This document shows, in pieces, positions 46,403 through 58,817 of a stretch of DNA of 64,000 bases (within the stretch, counting starts at the first letter, position 1; each line of letters opens with the position of its first letter). Made by a program: the position numbers and the translations under genes. The stretch is taken from assembly GCA_023101885.1 (NCBI GenBank), contig JALPQD010000360.1, positions 496,001-560,000 of the forward strand, read 5' to 3'. The stretch is from Typhlomys cinereus. Its lineage: Eukaryota > Chordata > Mammalia > Rodentia > Platacanthomyidae. The notes beneath the pieces are model-generated. The model saw only the letters and a program-made list of their open reading frames with translations. It had not been told where the DNA came from and ran no database searches.

Positions 46403-46747
46403 GTGTCTGTGTTTTATTTTATTTGCTGCTTTCTTTTTCTGATGAGAAACCTGCTGTTATTTTTGATTCTCATATATGTCATGTCATCTTCTTCTAACTG
46501 TTGCTAAGATTACTCAGCGATTTCATTGCTATGGCTGTCTTCATTTTTCCTACACTTACGACTCACTCAACTTTACAAAGTCTTAATGAACTATGAAAAT
46601 TTGGGCATCATTAATTTTCAAATAGTTTTCCTTTGTCAGCCTCTTTTTCAAAAAGCTCACATGTGTTCTAAGCTTCCTGAAGCTGTCCTTCAGCATATGA
46701 ATATACTGTTTTCAAAAATTTTTTTCTGTTTGCTTCTTTTTAGATAG
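46403..46747 (-). mobile_element. Probable ancient L1/HAL1 remnant
   Basis: TGATGAGAAACCTGCTGTTA followed by TTTTTGATTCTCATATATGT resembles an old L1/HAL1 segment in inverse orientation. It would be the host sequence of the L1-B insertion (continuing from about 39668) and possibly resumes after the LTR at 47059. Diverged, no frame. Confidence 0.35.
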
Positions 46748-47058
46748 TGTCATAGTTAGACACACGTGTCAACCTGACTGTTGAGAGTTTGAGCTCTGAG
46801 CACATTTGTGGAGAATTAGTGGTTGGCATCCTTCTGTACACTTGGCCAGACATCCTGGTCTAGCAAGTAAGGATCATCCCTCTGTCAGCTGTTGTGTAGA
46901 GATGGTGTGGCCAGTTCCCTCAGTCTGGTGTTGGCGCATGCTCTCCCATCAAGCTGGACTAAGAACTATAACCAGTAATCATAAGAGAAAATAAACCCCT
47001 TGTTCCCTTAAGCCATTTGATGGTGGTTTATCAGCAACCATGCAGGCAAACTGTAACA
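46748..47058 (+). mobile_element. MaLR (MT-like) LTR with internal deletion
   Basis: TGTCATAGTTAGACACACGT start, GTGTCAACCTGACTGTTGAG, then a jump from AGAATTAGTGGTTG straight to GCATCCTTCTGTACACTTGG (about 110 bp missing versus 29794), AAAATAAACCCCTTGTTCCC polyadenylation signal, and the end CTGTAACA. Confidence 0.7.
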
Positions 47059-47397
47059 CCCTCTAATGTTTTAAATCTCAAATAGAAATGAGAATTTCCA
47101 TCTCCAGAGATTGGATTTGGTTATTTTTATATCTCTATGTCTCTTTTTATCATTTAATTCTTTATGTAAAATTATGATGACTGCAGTCATGGTTGCCTAC
47201 CAGTGTTAATATCTGTTTAAGTTGTGGCTCAGCTAGGTTGATTTTCTCCTTTCCATGGATCATACTCATGCTAACTCCAGATCACCAACTTTTTCTTGTA
47301 AGCTGCTGGCTATCTGTGTTTTGTTATAACATTCTTGACTTTTTTCTGAAATACAGGAAGCATCTTGTTTTTAAGGCTTTGTTTGTTGTATTTAGTT
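47059..47397. other. Old repeat-like or unique sequence
   Basis: T-rich sequence possibly continuing the ancient L1 remnant of 46403-46747 (GGTTATTTTTATATCTCTAT). No gene seen. Confidence 0.35.
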
Positions 47398-47572
47398 GAG
47401 CGAGAAAGAGGGAGGGCATGTATGCATGTTATGGCATGTGAGTAGAAATCAGAAGGCAATGTTCAGAAGTCATTTCTCTCCACCCACCATGTGAGTTTCC
47501 AGGGAACGAACTCAGACCACCAAGTTTGCCAGCAAGAAACTTACCACCTAGCTATCTTGCTGTTGGCTTCTA
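47398..47572 (-). mobile_element. B3-like SINE, diverged
   Basis: GAGAAAGAGGGAGGGCATGT, then CACCATGTGAGTTTCCAGGG AACGAACTCAGACCACC, then ACCACCTAGCTATCTTGCTG at the head end. Inverse B3/B2-type order. Confidence 0.6.
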
Positions 47573-48761
47573 TGGGGATAGCTCATTCTTCAATCTAGAG
47601 CCTACTGTTTCCTGCCACTAAGGTTTTATGCTTCTGAGCACTCGACCTAACTCCTGGAAAATTTTGAGGGTTTCCAGTGTGGCTTTGTATACACACTAAT
47701 TGGTCCCTCTAATCCGTTGCCTGTCTTGAACCTTAGGTAGTTTCCTCACACACAGCACTGATAGATTCTCTGCCCTATGAGGGAATCATGTGTGACTCTT
47801 CTCTGTAGAAGCCTGGAAATGCTTAGGTGGTGATTTATAGCACCACATGTACACTGATGAACTCATTTAAGAATAACAGCTCAGAGCCCCTTGTCACTGG
47901 AAGAGATTCTTAGAAAGAGCTGGACTCTCTCTCATTGAAGAAGCCAGCATAGTCTAAACAATGAATGTGGACATATACCCAGAGTTGGCCTTGGCTTTGA
48001 ATTTGTCAGGAATGCTAATCATTGGTGAAGTCTACACTACTTTATAGGGTTGGGAGTGTCATGCAGTGGAATATGGCTGCCTTTGGAAAAAAGAAGGAAA
48101 GTAACTATAAAAAATGTTCTGTGATGTGGGGTGTGTGTGTGTGTGTGTGTGTGTGTTCCCTTGAAAAAAAAAACCCTAGTGCCACACTAGGTGTGCCTGA
48201 AAATAAGACAAGGCAAATGGACCAGGCGGACCGAAAAGTAAACATCTACCTTAATATTATTATACTTGGTAAGCAAGGACTGAGTCCAGCAATGTAAAAT
48301 GTAAACATATTTACTAGCAATAACAATGATAGAAAAGTATCTTATATACGTATATATATATATATATATTCTTTATGTATAAATGTGTTAAGTGCCACAT
48401 TTAGAAATTGGCATTAAATGTCTCATTTAATATGCTTTTTTAATATATACACTGGAACCTATTCATGTCCCATTTTTCAATATTAGTTATGGCCATTGTA
48501 TTGCCTAATTCAATCCTCATTTTGCTGTTTAGTAGCATGGAACCTAATTCTTCTTTGGAATTTGGTCTATTTTGTTTTCTAGGACCCAGTTGTTTTCTGG
48601 TTCCTATTCTTTGGTCATGTTCTGTCTCCTTTATGATCTACTCTTTCTCTACAGTCATTACTACTGTAGAGCTCTTTCATCCTAAGCCAAATCATGTTTT
48701 AGCCAATTCCAGAAATCCAAAACATAACTATAATAATCTCTGTCTCTCTCTCTCTCTCTCT
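47573..48761. other. Unique sequence with microsatellites
   Basis: Includes a (GT)n at 48130-48156, a (TA)n at 48349-48370 and a (CT)n at about 48742-48763. No gene recognised; the 100-codon frame at 48465-48767 is low-complexity read-through. Confidence 0.5.
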
Positions 48762-49060
48762 CTGTGATGTAGGTGGTGTATGCACACTTGTGTGGAGATG
48801 CATATGGAACCTAAAGAGAATGTCAGTTGTCCTGATCTATACTTTCCAACTTATTCCTTTGAGGCAGGTTCTCCCACTGAACCTGCATCAAGCCAGTGGC
48901 CAACAAGCCCTAGTGATCCTTCTGTGTCTATTCTCCACGTGCGGGAGGTTGCAGGTGGATCCACTTAACCCAGCTTTCCTGTAGGTACAGGGATCTGTAC
49001 TCCAGTCCTCGTGCTAATACAACAACCACTCTAATCCCATTGAGCCATCTCTCTAGCCCC
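48762..49060 (-). mobile_element. B3-like SINE
   Basis: On the minus strand GGGGCTAGAGAGATGGCTCA is the head at 49041-49060, and the other end runs into the (CT)n. The body has GATCTGTACTCCAGTCCTCG. Old copy. Confidence 0.75.
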
Positions 49061-49476
49061 ATCAGGATTAATCTTGTCAGCTTAATTAAATTGAGAAGCA
49101 TACCTCTAGTACATCTGTGTAGGTATTTTCAGATTGAGGATAAACTAAAAAGAGAAGGCATGACCTAAAGTGGGCAGTGCCATCTTGTAGGCAGGGTTTT
49201 AGGGAAGATAAAAAAAAAAAAAGAAGCCTGCCCAACAACAGAATCTCCACTCTTGCTTTCCCTCTCCCTACTTATTGGTCAACATGGTGTGAATTGCTCC
49301 TCTGTGCCATGCTCTGACTCCAACATGATAGACTGACATTTCTAACAGATATTTGGTCAAGGTGACAAAAAAAAAAATCCACCATACCAGTAAAACCAAA
49401 AAATACAGTCATTTTAGCAATCTTGGGTCAAATGCTTTGAGTTATATGTTCTGTTTTTTTAAATTTGAAAGCCAAT
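49061..49476. other. Unique non-coding sequence
   Basis: Two A-runs near 49210-49221 and 49366-49377, nothing else recognised. Confidence 0.5.
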
Positions 49477-49707
49477 GGGACTGGAGAGATGACTCAGGGG
49501 TTAAGCCTTTGCCTCACAAGTGAAAGACTTGAGTTTGGATTGCAGATCCCACATAGAAACAGAGCCTAGAAAAACCCAGAGCAAAACAATAAGGTAGAGC
49601 AATGCAAGATGGTTCAGATGTCACCCTTGGGCACACAGGGTGCCCTCTCTTACACCATACACGTATGCATGAACACCTACACACATGCAAAAAATAAAAA
49701 ATAATTG
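49477..49707 (+). mobile_element. B2-like SINE, older type
   Basis: GGGACTGGAGAGATGACTCA head, GGGGTTAAGCCTTTGCCTCA, internal deletion after AGATCCCACATAGAAAC, CA-containing tail and AAAAAATAAAAAATAA end. Confidence 0.88.
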
Positions 49708-50843
49708 CAAGGTATCACACCCCTTTGGTTATTTGTTTGTAACCCACGTGGACTCCAGGTGAAAACTTGGTCCTTGTGGTTCTGATTCATTTCTGTGTGA
49801 ATCATATTAATGCTATTTTCAAAGGTCTGCAGAGTTTCAAATTATGCCTTTCAAAACAGAAAGTATAATTTATGACAAGAATCAACTGATTTAAACCCCA
49901 AACACACCTGGGCTCAGGCAGAACCTCATGCTATAAGTCATTTTGGGTGGTGGAGTCTGCAAGCACCTGAAAGTCATTTGAATTCGTTTTATTTTTAATT
50001 TAGAGCTGAGAGACAAAAAGCTTTCTGAACAAACACATTCCAAGTTCTGTAAGTAGGTACAGAGAACATAATTTGTAGTCTAGAAACTCAAGGGCCTCAA
50101 CAAAAATACTAATGCATGGTCTGGTCTAGAATGTATTTAGGGCTCAGGTTTCCTTAACCAGACACCAAATGGCCCAGAGAGTCAGTATGGAGTTCTTGGG
50201 ACAGTTGTTTCTAATCTGCCATTTGGTTGCCACTGGCTTTGGCTGCTACCAGCTTACCTGCCTGTGTTACTTCGTCCCATATCTAGCTGCTGAGAAGTAA
50301 TACGACTTCTTAGAAACACATATAGAATTCATATAAATGAATTCTGGAGTCCTGTTTCACAAGTGCATAAATTGCATCATTTCGATGCTTTTTATGAAAA
50401 TGGGTAGGGCCTAAGTAAAGCAAGGGAGATGTGTTGCAGCATTGGACTGGCTCCTCCGTGCTTTATCACTTCTGCTTTGGGTTTGTCCTGTTTGTGTTAC
50501 TTAATGTCCTCCACCATGTTGTGTGCTGGCAAGGCTGGGGACACGTGGGTTTCCATTAGAGATTAACTTGGTCATCGTGGGCATCGCTTAGATAAAAAGA
50601 CAGTCATTGGATCAGCACTACTAACTGAGGTGTCTTAGGTGTGATAGGAAGCAGAATGGCCCTGGGAGGCAGAAGACACCTTCACAAAAATGTCCCTATT
50701 CCTCACAAAAGATTACTGAAAGCATGAGTCTTTCCCTAACCTGGAGGAAGCCTTGCTCCCTAGATTTGACCTGGAGCGGGCCCATTGGACTTGAAGGACC
50801 TCATGTTATCAGGACTCACACTTCGTAACCTTAGCAGGGCTTC

Positions 50844-50847
<4 letters not shown>
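49708..50847. other. Unique non-coding sequence
   Basis: No gene recognised. From about 50640 (AGAATGGCCCTGGGAGGCAG) an MLT1-like LTR remnant is possible but too diverged to call. Confidence 0.45.
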
Positions 50848-50894
<47 letters not shown>

Positions 50895-50931
50895 ATCTAT
50901 CTACCTCTATCTCTATCTCTATCTCTATCTC
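50848..50931. repeat. (CT)n(CTATCT)n microsatellite
   Basis: A long CT run (about 50848-50888) changes into CTATCT hexamers up to about 50931. Confidence 0.95.
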
Positions 50932-52463
50932 CTCTTTCTCCTCTCCTCTCCCTACAGCTTAGAATTTCTCTACACCAAGAGAAGCTCCCTTGTCAAACCT
51001 TCCAGAACCATCCTGCAGAGCATTATCAATGGGTGATTGAGAATTCAACCATTTAATTCCTTAAGCAGCAGAAACTTCAGCTGCTTCCAGAGCTGGTGCG
51101 CTGATTCTGAAAGAATCCTGCTGCTTTCAGGAGCCTCATGGGAGGCACAGGACCACTGACGCCCTGGGTTCCCCCAACAGAGGCTTTTTAAGCTGAACAT
51201 GGCCACATGCTGAGCTCTCTAGAGAACCTGGCTTGTGAGCAGGTTTCTGCTCTTCCCCTCAGGATCACCAGACCCAGTTGTGCAGCTCAAGGCTGAGGGA
51301 ACAAGTCACCCCATCATGTTATATCACAGCTCCAAAGCCCAATGCTGGTACAAAACACCATCTTTCAGCAGCCCTCACCTCACAGGCCTACAGTCTATTT
51401 GAATGAATGGGCAACTTTACATTTCTTTGTCTTCCTCTTCCTAGAGTAACAGTGAAATGGTGTTTTCCCCACTGAGTATAGATTCTGAATTTGTATCATC
51501 AGGAGCTATACGTTTTCTCAATGACAGGAAATTAAGGTTTTTTTATTTGCCCTCTCAGGGCGGGCATAGCTATTTTATGTCATTACAGGAGAGCCTGCTC
51601 CTCTCTCCCTCTCTGGTTCAGTGTCTGGGTCTCTAGGCATATATTTGCTATTGAAGAAATAGTCATTATTTGAAGGAATGAAAGGATGGCTGCACAGACA
51701 AACAGATGGGAAAATTCCAAGGTTCATTCTCAAGGTAGCATAGAATTAGAATGTTTAGGGGTCAGGGACATGTCAGTTAAAAGACATCTCTCTCAAACCT
51801 ATTCTCAAACCTAAAATGGACTTTTATCATTGAAGACTGGTTTGCTTATGTTGCAGGAGTTGGAGAGAACCTGACTGCCTGGGAGGTGAGGTGGGTGGAA
51901 CTCATCAGTGGATGGTTGGGCAGATTTGTTTCCAGCACCTCTCATTTCTGTCAGTCTCCTTCCCTTCCTCTTGGTTCTGAAATGGTCATGCACAGAAATT
52001 CAAATGGCTCCTTTGGGACTCAGAAACAATTTAAATCAGGGCTTCTTCTCATGAGACTGTGAGGTTGTAAAAAGTCTTGGCAGCTCTTGGTCCCAGTCTA
52101 TAGCATGTGCTTCCTCACAAGTTCTGGGATGCTGCTGTCTGCAGACAACCCTGCCTGGACAAGTGCCCAGGTTGTTACCCCCACAGCAGTGCTAGAAGCC
52201 CAGGGCTCTAAGATGCTGAAGCAAATGAAGCTTCAAGTCCCAGCCACTGCAGTCTGGAGCTGAGCCAGACATCTGGAAACAGTTTCCAACTTTTCATGGC
52301 CCTCTGGATCCTGATGCAATGTACCTAAGCAGGCTCAGCAGGAGAATGGACATGAGAAACAGGAGTTTCTCTAAGAAGAAGAGGTCATGTCTGCAACCTA
52401 CAGTGCCCGGCATGGGATGAGTGCTCTTACAGTAGCTGTGTTAGGAATCTTGAAGTGGTTCCT
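50932..52463. other. Unique non-coding sequence
   Basis: No gene or recognised repeat. Frames under 70 codons only. Confidence 0.5.
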
Positions 52464-52802
52464 GGGCTGGGGAGTTGAGTGGTTGAAGCACTTGCTTCAC
52501 AAGCAAAAAGACCAGAGTTTGGTTCCACAGATACCATGCAAAATCTCAGACAGGCATGAAGGTCCACCAATTCCAACACTGGAAAGTGAACGCTGAGGAT
52601 CCCCAGAGCAAGCTTGCTAGTGAGATTGGTCCTAATGGTGTCCTCTGTAGACTGAGGTGCCAAACAATATGGTGGAAGAGTGATCAAGGATGATTCCTGA
52701 TCTTACACTTCGGCCTCCATATATTCAAGCATCCACATGTGAATTCACACGTGTGCACCCTCATGTGACACACATGAGCATACCCCAAATACAAATAACA
52801 AA
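52464..52802 (+). mobile_element. tRNA-derived SINE (B3-like), diverged
   Basis: GGGCTGGGGAGTTGAGTGGT head, TTGCTTCACAAGCAAAAAGA, GTTTGGTTCCACAGATACCA, and a long CA/TG-rich 3' part to AAATACAAATAAC. An old copy. Confidence 0.7.
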
Positions 52803-52993
52803 AATTTCCTGGCTCCCCACATATTATTTACTTACTTATTAATCTCAAGAGAGAATGGAGACATTGCATGATGTCTTCACAATGGGTGGTCGTAATTAAC
52901 CTCATTTCTGGCGGACAAGTGATAGTATGTGGCTCAAATGTGATATGCCCACCGATTACCTGGCCGCTAACTGGGAGAGAGCATTAAACACGT
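52803..52993. other. Short unique stretch
   Basis: GTCGTAATTAACCTCATTTC-type AT core in non-repetitive sequence; the target site of the following L1. Confidence 0.45.
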
Positions 52994-53009
52994 AAAGAAT
53001 CTGCTCTTC

Positions 53010-53502
53010 CTCAGGGAAATTTGCGGAAGAGGGGGCGGTAAGAGTGTAAGAGCAAAAGGATGGGAGGAGCAATGATATGTAAGATACTCCATACAAGTTA
53101 GGGCTGAAGCAATCATAATTGGACTTTACATGCCCTGCGCATTGTCCAACACACTATTGACCCCACAAAGTCCAGCATCTGCTAAAGGCACCAAGATGTT
53201 TGGAGGCAAGGGATTGGCAGACACAGCAGTGTTCCTATACCTAAGGGGAACACGGGAAAGTGTTTAGGGAAAGGCCACTGGGTCCTTGTACGTCATCGGA
53301 GAGGAGGGCCCAGAGGAAAATCAGGCATGCACAAGAAAGGACTCTCTGGGAATTGGGGCGGGAGGCACTGGGGGATGGGAAGGAAGGGAGGTGGGGAGGA
53401 GGAGCAGGGGGTACGGGGGGAGGAGGAGGGAGGGAGGGAACTGGTATACCCATTAAGTTTGTATGAGCTGAAATAATAATAAAAAATATATTAAAAAAAA
53501 AA
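53010..53502 (+). mobile_element. 5'-truncated L1 3' UTR with 16-bp TSD
   Basis: It begins CTCAGGGAAATTTGCGGAAG and runs through the polypurine tract (about 53340-53440) to TGTATGAGCTGAAATAATAA plus a poly-A. The 16-bp AAAGAATCTGCTCTTC flanks it (52994-53009 and 53503-53518). The GAGCTGAAA end places it with the 38387 copy. Confidence 0.95.
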
Positions 53503-53518
53503 AAAGAATCTGCTCTTC

Positions 53519-56500
53519 AAGCAAAATGGTGATTCCTGCTCACCATGACAGCAGGTAACTAAAACAGGATGATATAGGGAAGACTGGCTTTGTCTTTGCA
53601 CAAAAATGACAAAAATTCAGAGGAAAAAATAGTGGCTAATGCAAGGTAGTGGAAGTTGCCATTGTGAAAGCAGATTAAAGAAAGCGAAGGAGACACCACA
53701 CAATACAGCACTTGGCATGCATCTGAATTAATAAGTCAATAAAATCCATACACAGAAGTCAGATTAATCATAGATATGCCAAATATTACAGTTTGTGTTA
53801 AAATGTACCTATTCTTAGGAAACAGACACTGAAATATTTAGATCCAGGGATCATGTGGTGTGTAACTTACCCTCAAACCACTGAAAAGAAAAAATCATAC
53901 TTGTAGTGTGTGACTGTGCACCCATATGTGTGTATATACACATGAAGCAAGGGAGAAATACTCAAATAACAAAGCAGTGAAATGAAGATTACCAAACAGG
54001 TATTCTCATAATGTTGTCACATCACAGCTCTTTTGCAAAGTTTGAAATTATGTGAAATAAAAACTGAAAAGTACAGTTTCAGTTATTTTACTTCTTGAGG
54101 CCAGGAAGCCACAAGGTCATATCTTTGTGCAGCCACTCAAGCGTCAGTTTACCAAGAGAGCTCTTTCAACTGTGACTTTGAAGCACATGCTCAGAGAACG
54201 CCAAGCATCTCATGAGGAAAGAGGGGCACGAGCCAGTTAAACTCTGGCCATGCTCTATTCTGCCCTACATAGGTCCCATGCAAGGGCTTTAATGAGGCAA
54301 AACCTCTGATGTTATGCACATTAATAAATCAGTGAAATGCATATATAAAAGGTAGACTGGCCATGTATTTTGCCAAGTATTATAGTATACATTATAATAT
54401 AACCCATTCTTAGGAAGCACACACTGAAATATTCAGGTCCAAGGGTCATGCGGCCAAAGTTTGAAACCTGCAGCTCTGGTCTATACTGCAGATTTAGACA
54501 TCCGGTTGGCATGGTTTTATTAGGGATCTATCTCTGGGAAGGGGGTTCTTAGGAGCCCAAAGGCCAAAACAATAAAAGGGCAGAGCCTGAGGCTTTGAGA
54601 ACACAGAGAAGATGAAAAACCACTGGGAGATCATGAAATGCGACAGGAGGCAGTGGTAGAGGCCACACACATGGAGCATAGGAGACATCTGGTGGACAAC
54701 CTGGATCTAAAAAAAAGCCCCACGGTCCTGTGTCAGGAGAGGAGCAGACAAGAGGAAGTGGCTAAAAAGCCGGTGTTCTTGGTTCTGCACATCTGTGCTG
54801 ATCTCCGCCGGGGAGGGGAGGAGGGGGGTTCATAATGAGCTTAAGGGATTTTCGGTGATTGAGGACAATGGCGAGTTGTCCACAACAAAACTATCCTAGT
54901 CTTTTGTTGTCCGCATGGAAAGAAATAGTCTCCGGCATCAGACACTCTGGTTGCTATAAGCCTTGTGCTTGAATCCAAATGGGGCCTTATTCCTTAAAGA
55001 CCCTACAATGGTCCTATGGCTGAGCCCTCAGACCCAGCAAGTCAAGTCCAAACGCACAAATCCAAGTGAGCTCTGCAGTGCTGTTCTCAACACTGGTCGT
55101 GTGTACGCTAGGTTAATGCATTCTAGCCGAGAGGACACACTTTTTGCCTTCTTTGCACCTTTATGATTTCATCTATTAAACTTGGACCATAATTTACATC
55201 TCACAGTGTTAGTATCAAGCCCTTTCCATACCTCTGCTGTTGAAGTTCACCAGTGAAGGACCTAAGATTTGCCATTTGGAAAAAAAATCACATTAATAAC
55301 CAGTCATTCTTGCTCATACATTCATCTATTGATCTTAATTTGAACATTTAGTTAATAGAAAAGACTTCAGACACAGCAGGGATTCTCCAGACATTTTTCA
55401 CGGGATAGTCGGTTCTAAACAGTCTTTGGGCATTTTGGGATGGATGGCAGACAATTAGCCTGCCTTTTACCCGAGAAGTCAGACTAATTACTGGCAAGGC
55501 CTGGTTAATGGGGTCTCTCACGAACTCCCTCCCTAAATGGGAAATCTTTAGCCTTCTATAAAAATCAATCTGATTTTGTTGCTGATTCCTAATATTTCTA
55601 AATAAATGTCAGCCTCTGGGCTTTTGTAGTCAAATAACCCAAATGAAACTGAGCTGTTCCACTAGAGGGAGAGTTTATTTTGTGTGACTCTACTGGAAGA
55701 CGCATTTAGAAGCAGTTTGGAATTTCCAAAACTAAAAGTGGGCAAGTTTTGTGGGCCTGGACTCAGAAGGTGGAATATCATCCAGTTTGGGTTGAAGAGG
55801 CTTGTTGAGATGCCCAAACAACAACATTGGAATCCTTCAGAGCTCACTTTCTACAAGGAATAGGCTCCTGCCTGCCTCCGAATTGCATGTCACCTATAAA
55901 GAAAGGGCCAGACTTTGGTCTGGAACAGAGGAGACAAAGGCACAGGAGGCCAATTACCTGTCCTGTGTCAACCTAGTAGAAGGTAGAAGCCTGAGGAGAC
56001 CAGAGTTGCTGGAGATCTGAGACATCATAGCAATAACAGGGCACCCACTGGGAGGAGGCCATTGGAAAATAGATGCTTCTGAATGCTGACAGAACGGGAG
56101 AGGCAGTAACCCTGGGCAGAATCTAGAAAGGAATCCAGTCAGTTGGGAGGGATCTTCTCCCACGGAATCTCCTGTTTAGTCCTCCAAGTAGACTTGGCTT
56201 CTTAGCTCTTGTTTATCAGGCATTTTCATGACTAATGAAACACAGGATCACTGCAGAACTTGAGAATCCAATGTCTTTGCTTCTTTGATGGACTGAACTC
56301 TTATTCTATTATATTTTCATCAGTTCCATTGGTTCTTTTCAGAAACTCTGAAAAGAGATGGCTCCCTGGCCTACTATGGTTTAGGGTTTTCAGTGTCTTG
56401 ATTGGGAATTAGATAAATCTTTGATTTTGACTTAATGAGCATTTTAGTTTTATTTTAAAATACTTAGGCAAAAACTACAAGAGATTTAAAAAAAGAATAT

Positions 56501-56577
56501 AAAGGTTCTAGGACATAAGGAAAATTAAATTATAACAGAATGACTAGCAAAAGTGGGAGTCAACAAACCCCCAGTTA
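53519..56577. other. Mostly unique sequence with a local duplicated segment
   Basis: About 3 kb without a SINE, L1 or gene I recognise. Segment 53720-53860 is repeated in diverged form at 54315-54455 (shared ATTCTTAGGAA and CACTGAAATATT words). The 55240-55690 part looks like conserved non-coding DNA. Confidence 0.5.
55240..55690. promoter_or_regulatory. Candidate conserved non-coding element
   Basis: Repeat-free AT-rich sequence with ACAATTAGCC (about 55452), GACTAATTACTGG (about 55484-55496), GGTTAATGGGG and CAATCTGATTTTGTTG. TAAT cores recur. Regulatory role is only inferred from composition. Confidence 0.22.
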
Positions 56578-56640
56578 CACCTCTTCCTCCTCCTCCCTCT
56601 CCTCCTTTCTCGTCTTCCTCCTTCTCCTCCTCTTTTTTAA
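56578..56640. repeat. Polypyrimidine (CCT/CTT)n tract
   Basis: CCTCTTCCTCCTCCTCCCTC and similar units, almost pure pyrimidine on the plus strand. Confidence 0.9.
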
Positions 56641-56790
56641 AACAGTCTTGTCAAACCTCTTTGCCAATCTTTCTGTGCCTTGATTTTTCCTTCCACGCAT
56701 AGCATGTATATCCTTCCTATAGGATGTAAACTTGAGCAGGGGCCACAGTCACCAACGTAGTATTATACAGGTCATCAAAGGTACATTCTA

Positions 56791-56995
56791 GGGATGAGAA
56801 GATGTGTCAATCAGCAATAGCTTGCTATACAAGTACCTGAATTCCATCCCCAGCTGGTCAGCCAATCAAGCCATTCAGTCAACTCCAGGTTCAGTGAGAG
56901 ACTCTTCCTCAAAAAGTAATGTAGAGAGCCACTGAGGAAGATGCCTGTCTTTACCCTCCACATGCATGTTCACACACATCTTCAAAAATAACAAA
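56791..56995 (+). mobile_element. tRNA-derived SINE, diverged
   Basis: GGGATGAGAAGATGTGTCAA head, AGTACCTGAATTCCATCCCC, a middle part with AGAGACTCTTCCTCAAAAAG, and a CA-containing end with an A-rich tail. Fits an old B2/B3 copy. Confidence 0.6.
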
Positions 56996-58025
56996 GGTCC
57001 AGGCCTGTTTACCATATTCTCAAACTGCAGTTCACATGAGCATCACCTGGGCAGCTTGCTAAGATGTGTGTATCTTTCTTCCACTCTTGCAGATGAAGCA
57101 CATCTTACAAGATCTAACTCCTATGAGGAATAAAGGACCATTTCTCTCCGTTTCTGTACCCCAAGCAGGAATCATCTCAGGATGACTCTCAGTTCTCTGG
57201 CTCCCAGTTCCTGTTCCAGCTCTCAGCAAGTGTGCACCGCCCTCAGCAGCTGCTGTTTCTTCCTAATGATCACAAGGAAGCAAGATCCCAAGCTTCCTAT
57301 GCAAAGCCATTCACTGTTCAATTGCCCTTCAGCTGAGAAAGTTCTTCCTAAAATTTAATTAATTCTCTCATTGTAAAACTCATCAGCTCTTGGTCTATTC
57401 TCTGTGGAGATGGACAAACAAGCTACTGTGCAATTTCAAACCCTTCACTGAATCAGTATTGGAGAAAAGGAGATGGCATGCATTATTGGAACTATCTCTG
57501 AATGCTATTCATAAGGATACTTGCCCAGAAATGTGCATATGTTCAACGAGTTTTCTTTTTTCCAGGGTGTGAAAAACACCTGATAGAAACTGTCCACGAG
57601 GTCTCTGGTTCTGGTCACACCCTTCGAGGACATTTCTACTGTGTTGTATTGACTTGGGGATAGATCTGGAAGCTTCTTCCTACCCTTCTGTTTTAGAATA
57701 TAGATATGAAATTCTTTATTCCTCCAAAAAAGATGTGCTTTCTATTCCTGTAATCATTTTAGTTACTTTATCAAGTAAAATTATAATTTAACTTGAATTT
57801 CAAATAACCAACTATAGGAAATACAAATAAAAGATGCCTAATTATATTTAAATTTTAGATAAATGGCTAGTAGTTCTTTTAGCAAATATTTCCCCAAAAC
57901 ATTTGAAAATACACCTAAAAGATTTCTGTTTACACAAATTCAAATTTTACAGGTTATCCTGTACTTAATCTGGTTATCCTCAGGCCAAACATTCTAGAAG
58001 TATATCACTCAAAACTTGACACAAG
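56996..58025. other. Unique non-coding sequence
   Basis: No gene or recognised repeat; the 57700-58000 part is strongly AT-rich. Confidence 0.5.
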
Positions 58026-58292
58026 AAATGGAAAAATGCTCAAGAGGTTAAGTCTTTGCCTTGCAAGCAAAAGGACCTGAGTTTGGATCCCTGATCCCAC
58101 TTAAAAACACCAGGTGAAAATGGCAACAACCTGTACCTCCTGTTCTGGAAGCCATAACCTGGAAAACCCCAGAACAAAGCAATAAAGAGGTAAAATAATC
58201 CAGGATGATTCCTAAAGTCAATCTTGGGCTTCCACAGGTACCCATTTCTACATACAGTCAAGCACATCTACACATTAAAAAAAAAAAAAACT
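58026..58292 (+). mobile_element. B2-like SINE, older type
   Basis: TGCTCAAGAGGTTAAGTCTT head (first bases diverged), AAGGACCTGAGTTTGGATCC B-box region, AATCCAGGATGATTCCTAAA, and a poly-A at 58278-58291. Confidence 0.88.
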
Positions 58293-58732
58293 GGACACAG
58301 AACTCTTCACATATATGGTAATTCCTCATACTAAGAGCTTCCAAGTTCATAATCTTTACATTTGAAGCTCTATCTCCTAGAAAATTCTTCCTTCCAGATG
58401 CTCCACTAATTCATCCATAAAGAGGAAAATAATTTCTGTCCAATAGGATTGCTACAAAAATTAAATAGAGCATTGTGGATAAAATGTCCAGCATAATGTC
58501 TTCAGACTTGTAGTAGGCAATGGAAAAATAGCTCAGTTCTGTATTTTGTATCCTCCAAATTTGAAAAGTAAAACCTTATGAACAGCAGGTTCTTAAATTT
58601 TTCATGTTTAAAGTTAGTATCAATGGGAGAAAATTACATGAAAAGAACCCTAAGTATTCATAACTAGATCTAAAAAGTGACCAGAAAGAAGAAATCTAGG
58701 GAGAAAAAAAATAGAAAGGAAGATTTATCTTC
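58293..58732. other. Unique non-coding sequence
   Basis: Nothing recognised. Confidence 0.5.
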
Positions 58733-58746
58733 AAGAGGCAGAACTG

Positions 58747-58803
58747 GGAATATCTATTGAGCTTGTATGATTAGGAAAAAATAAAATAAAATGGGGGGGT
58801 GTG
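58747..58803 (+). mobile_element. Ultra-short L1 3' end insertion (about 57 bp)
   Basis: Only the last L1 bases (ATTGAGCTTGTATGATTAGG) and an AAAAAATAAAATAAAATGGG-type tail are present, between copies of a 14-bp repeat AAGAGGCAGAACTG (58733-58746 and 58804-58817). The ATGATTAGG end matches the subfamily of 30901 and 60635. Confidence 0.8.
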
Positions 58804-58817
58804 AAGAGGCAGAACTG

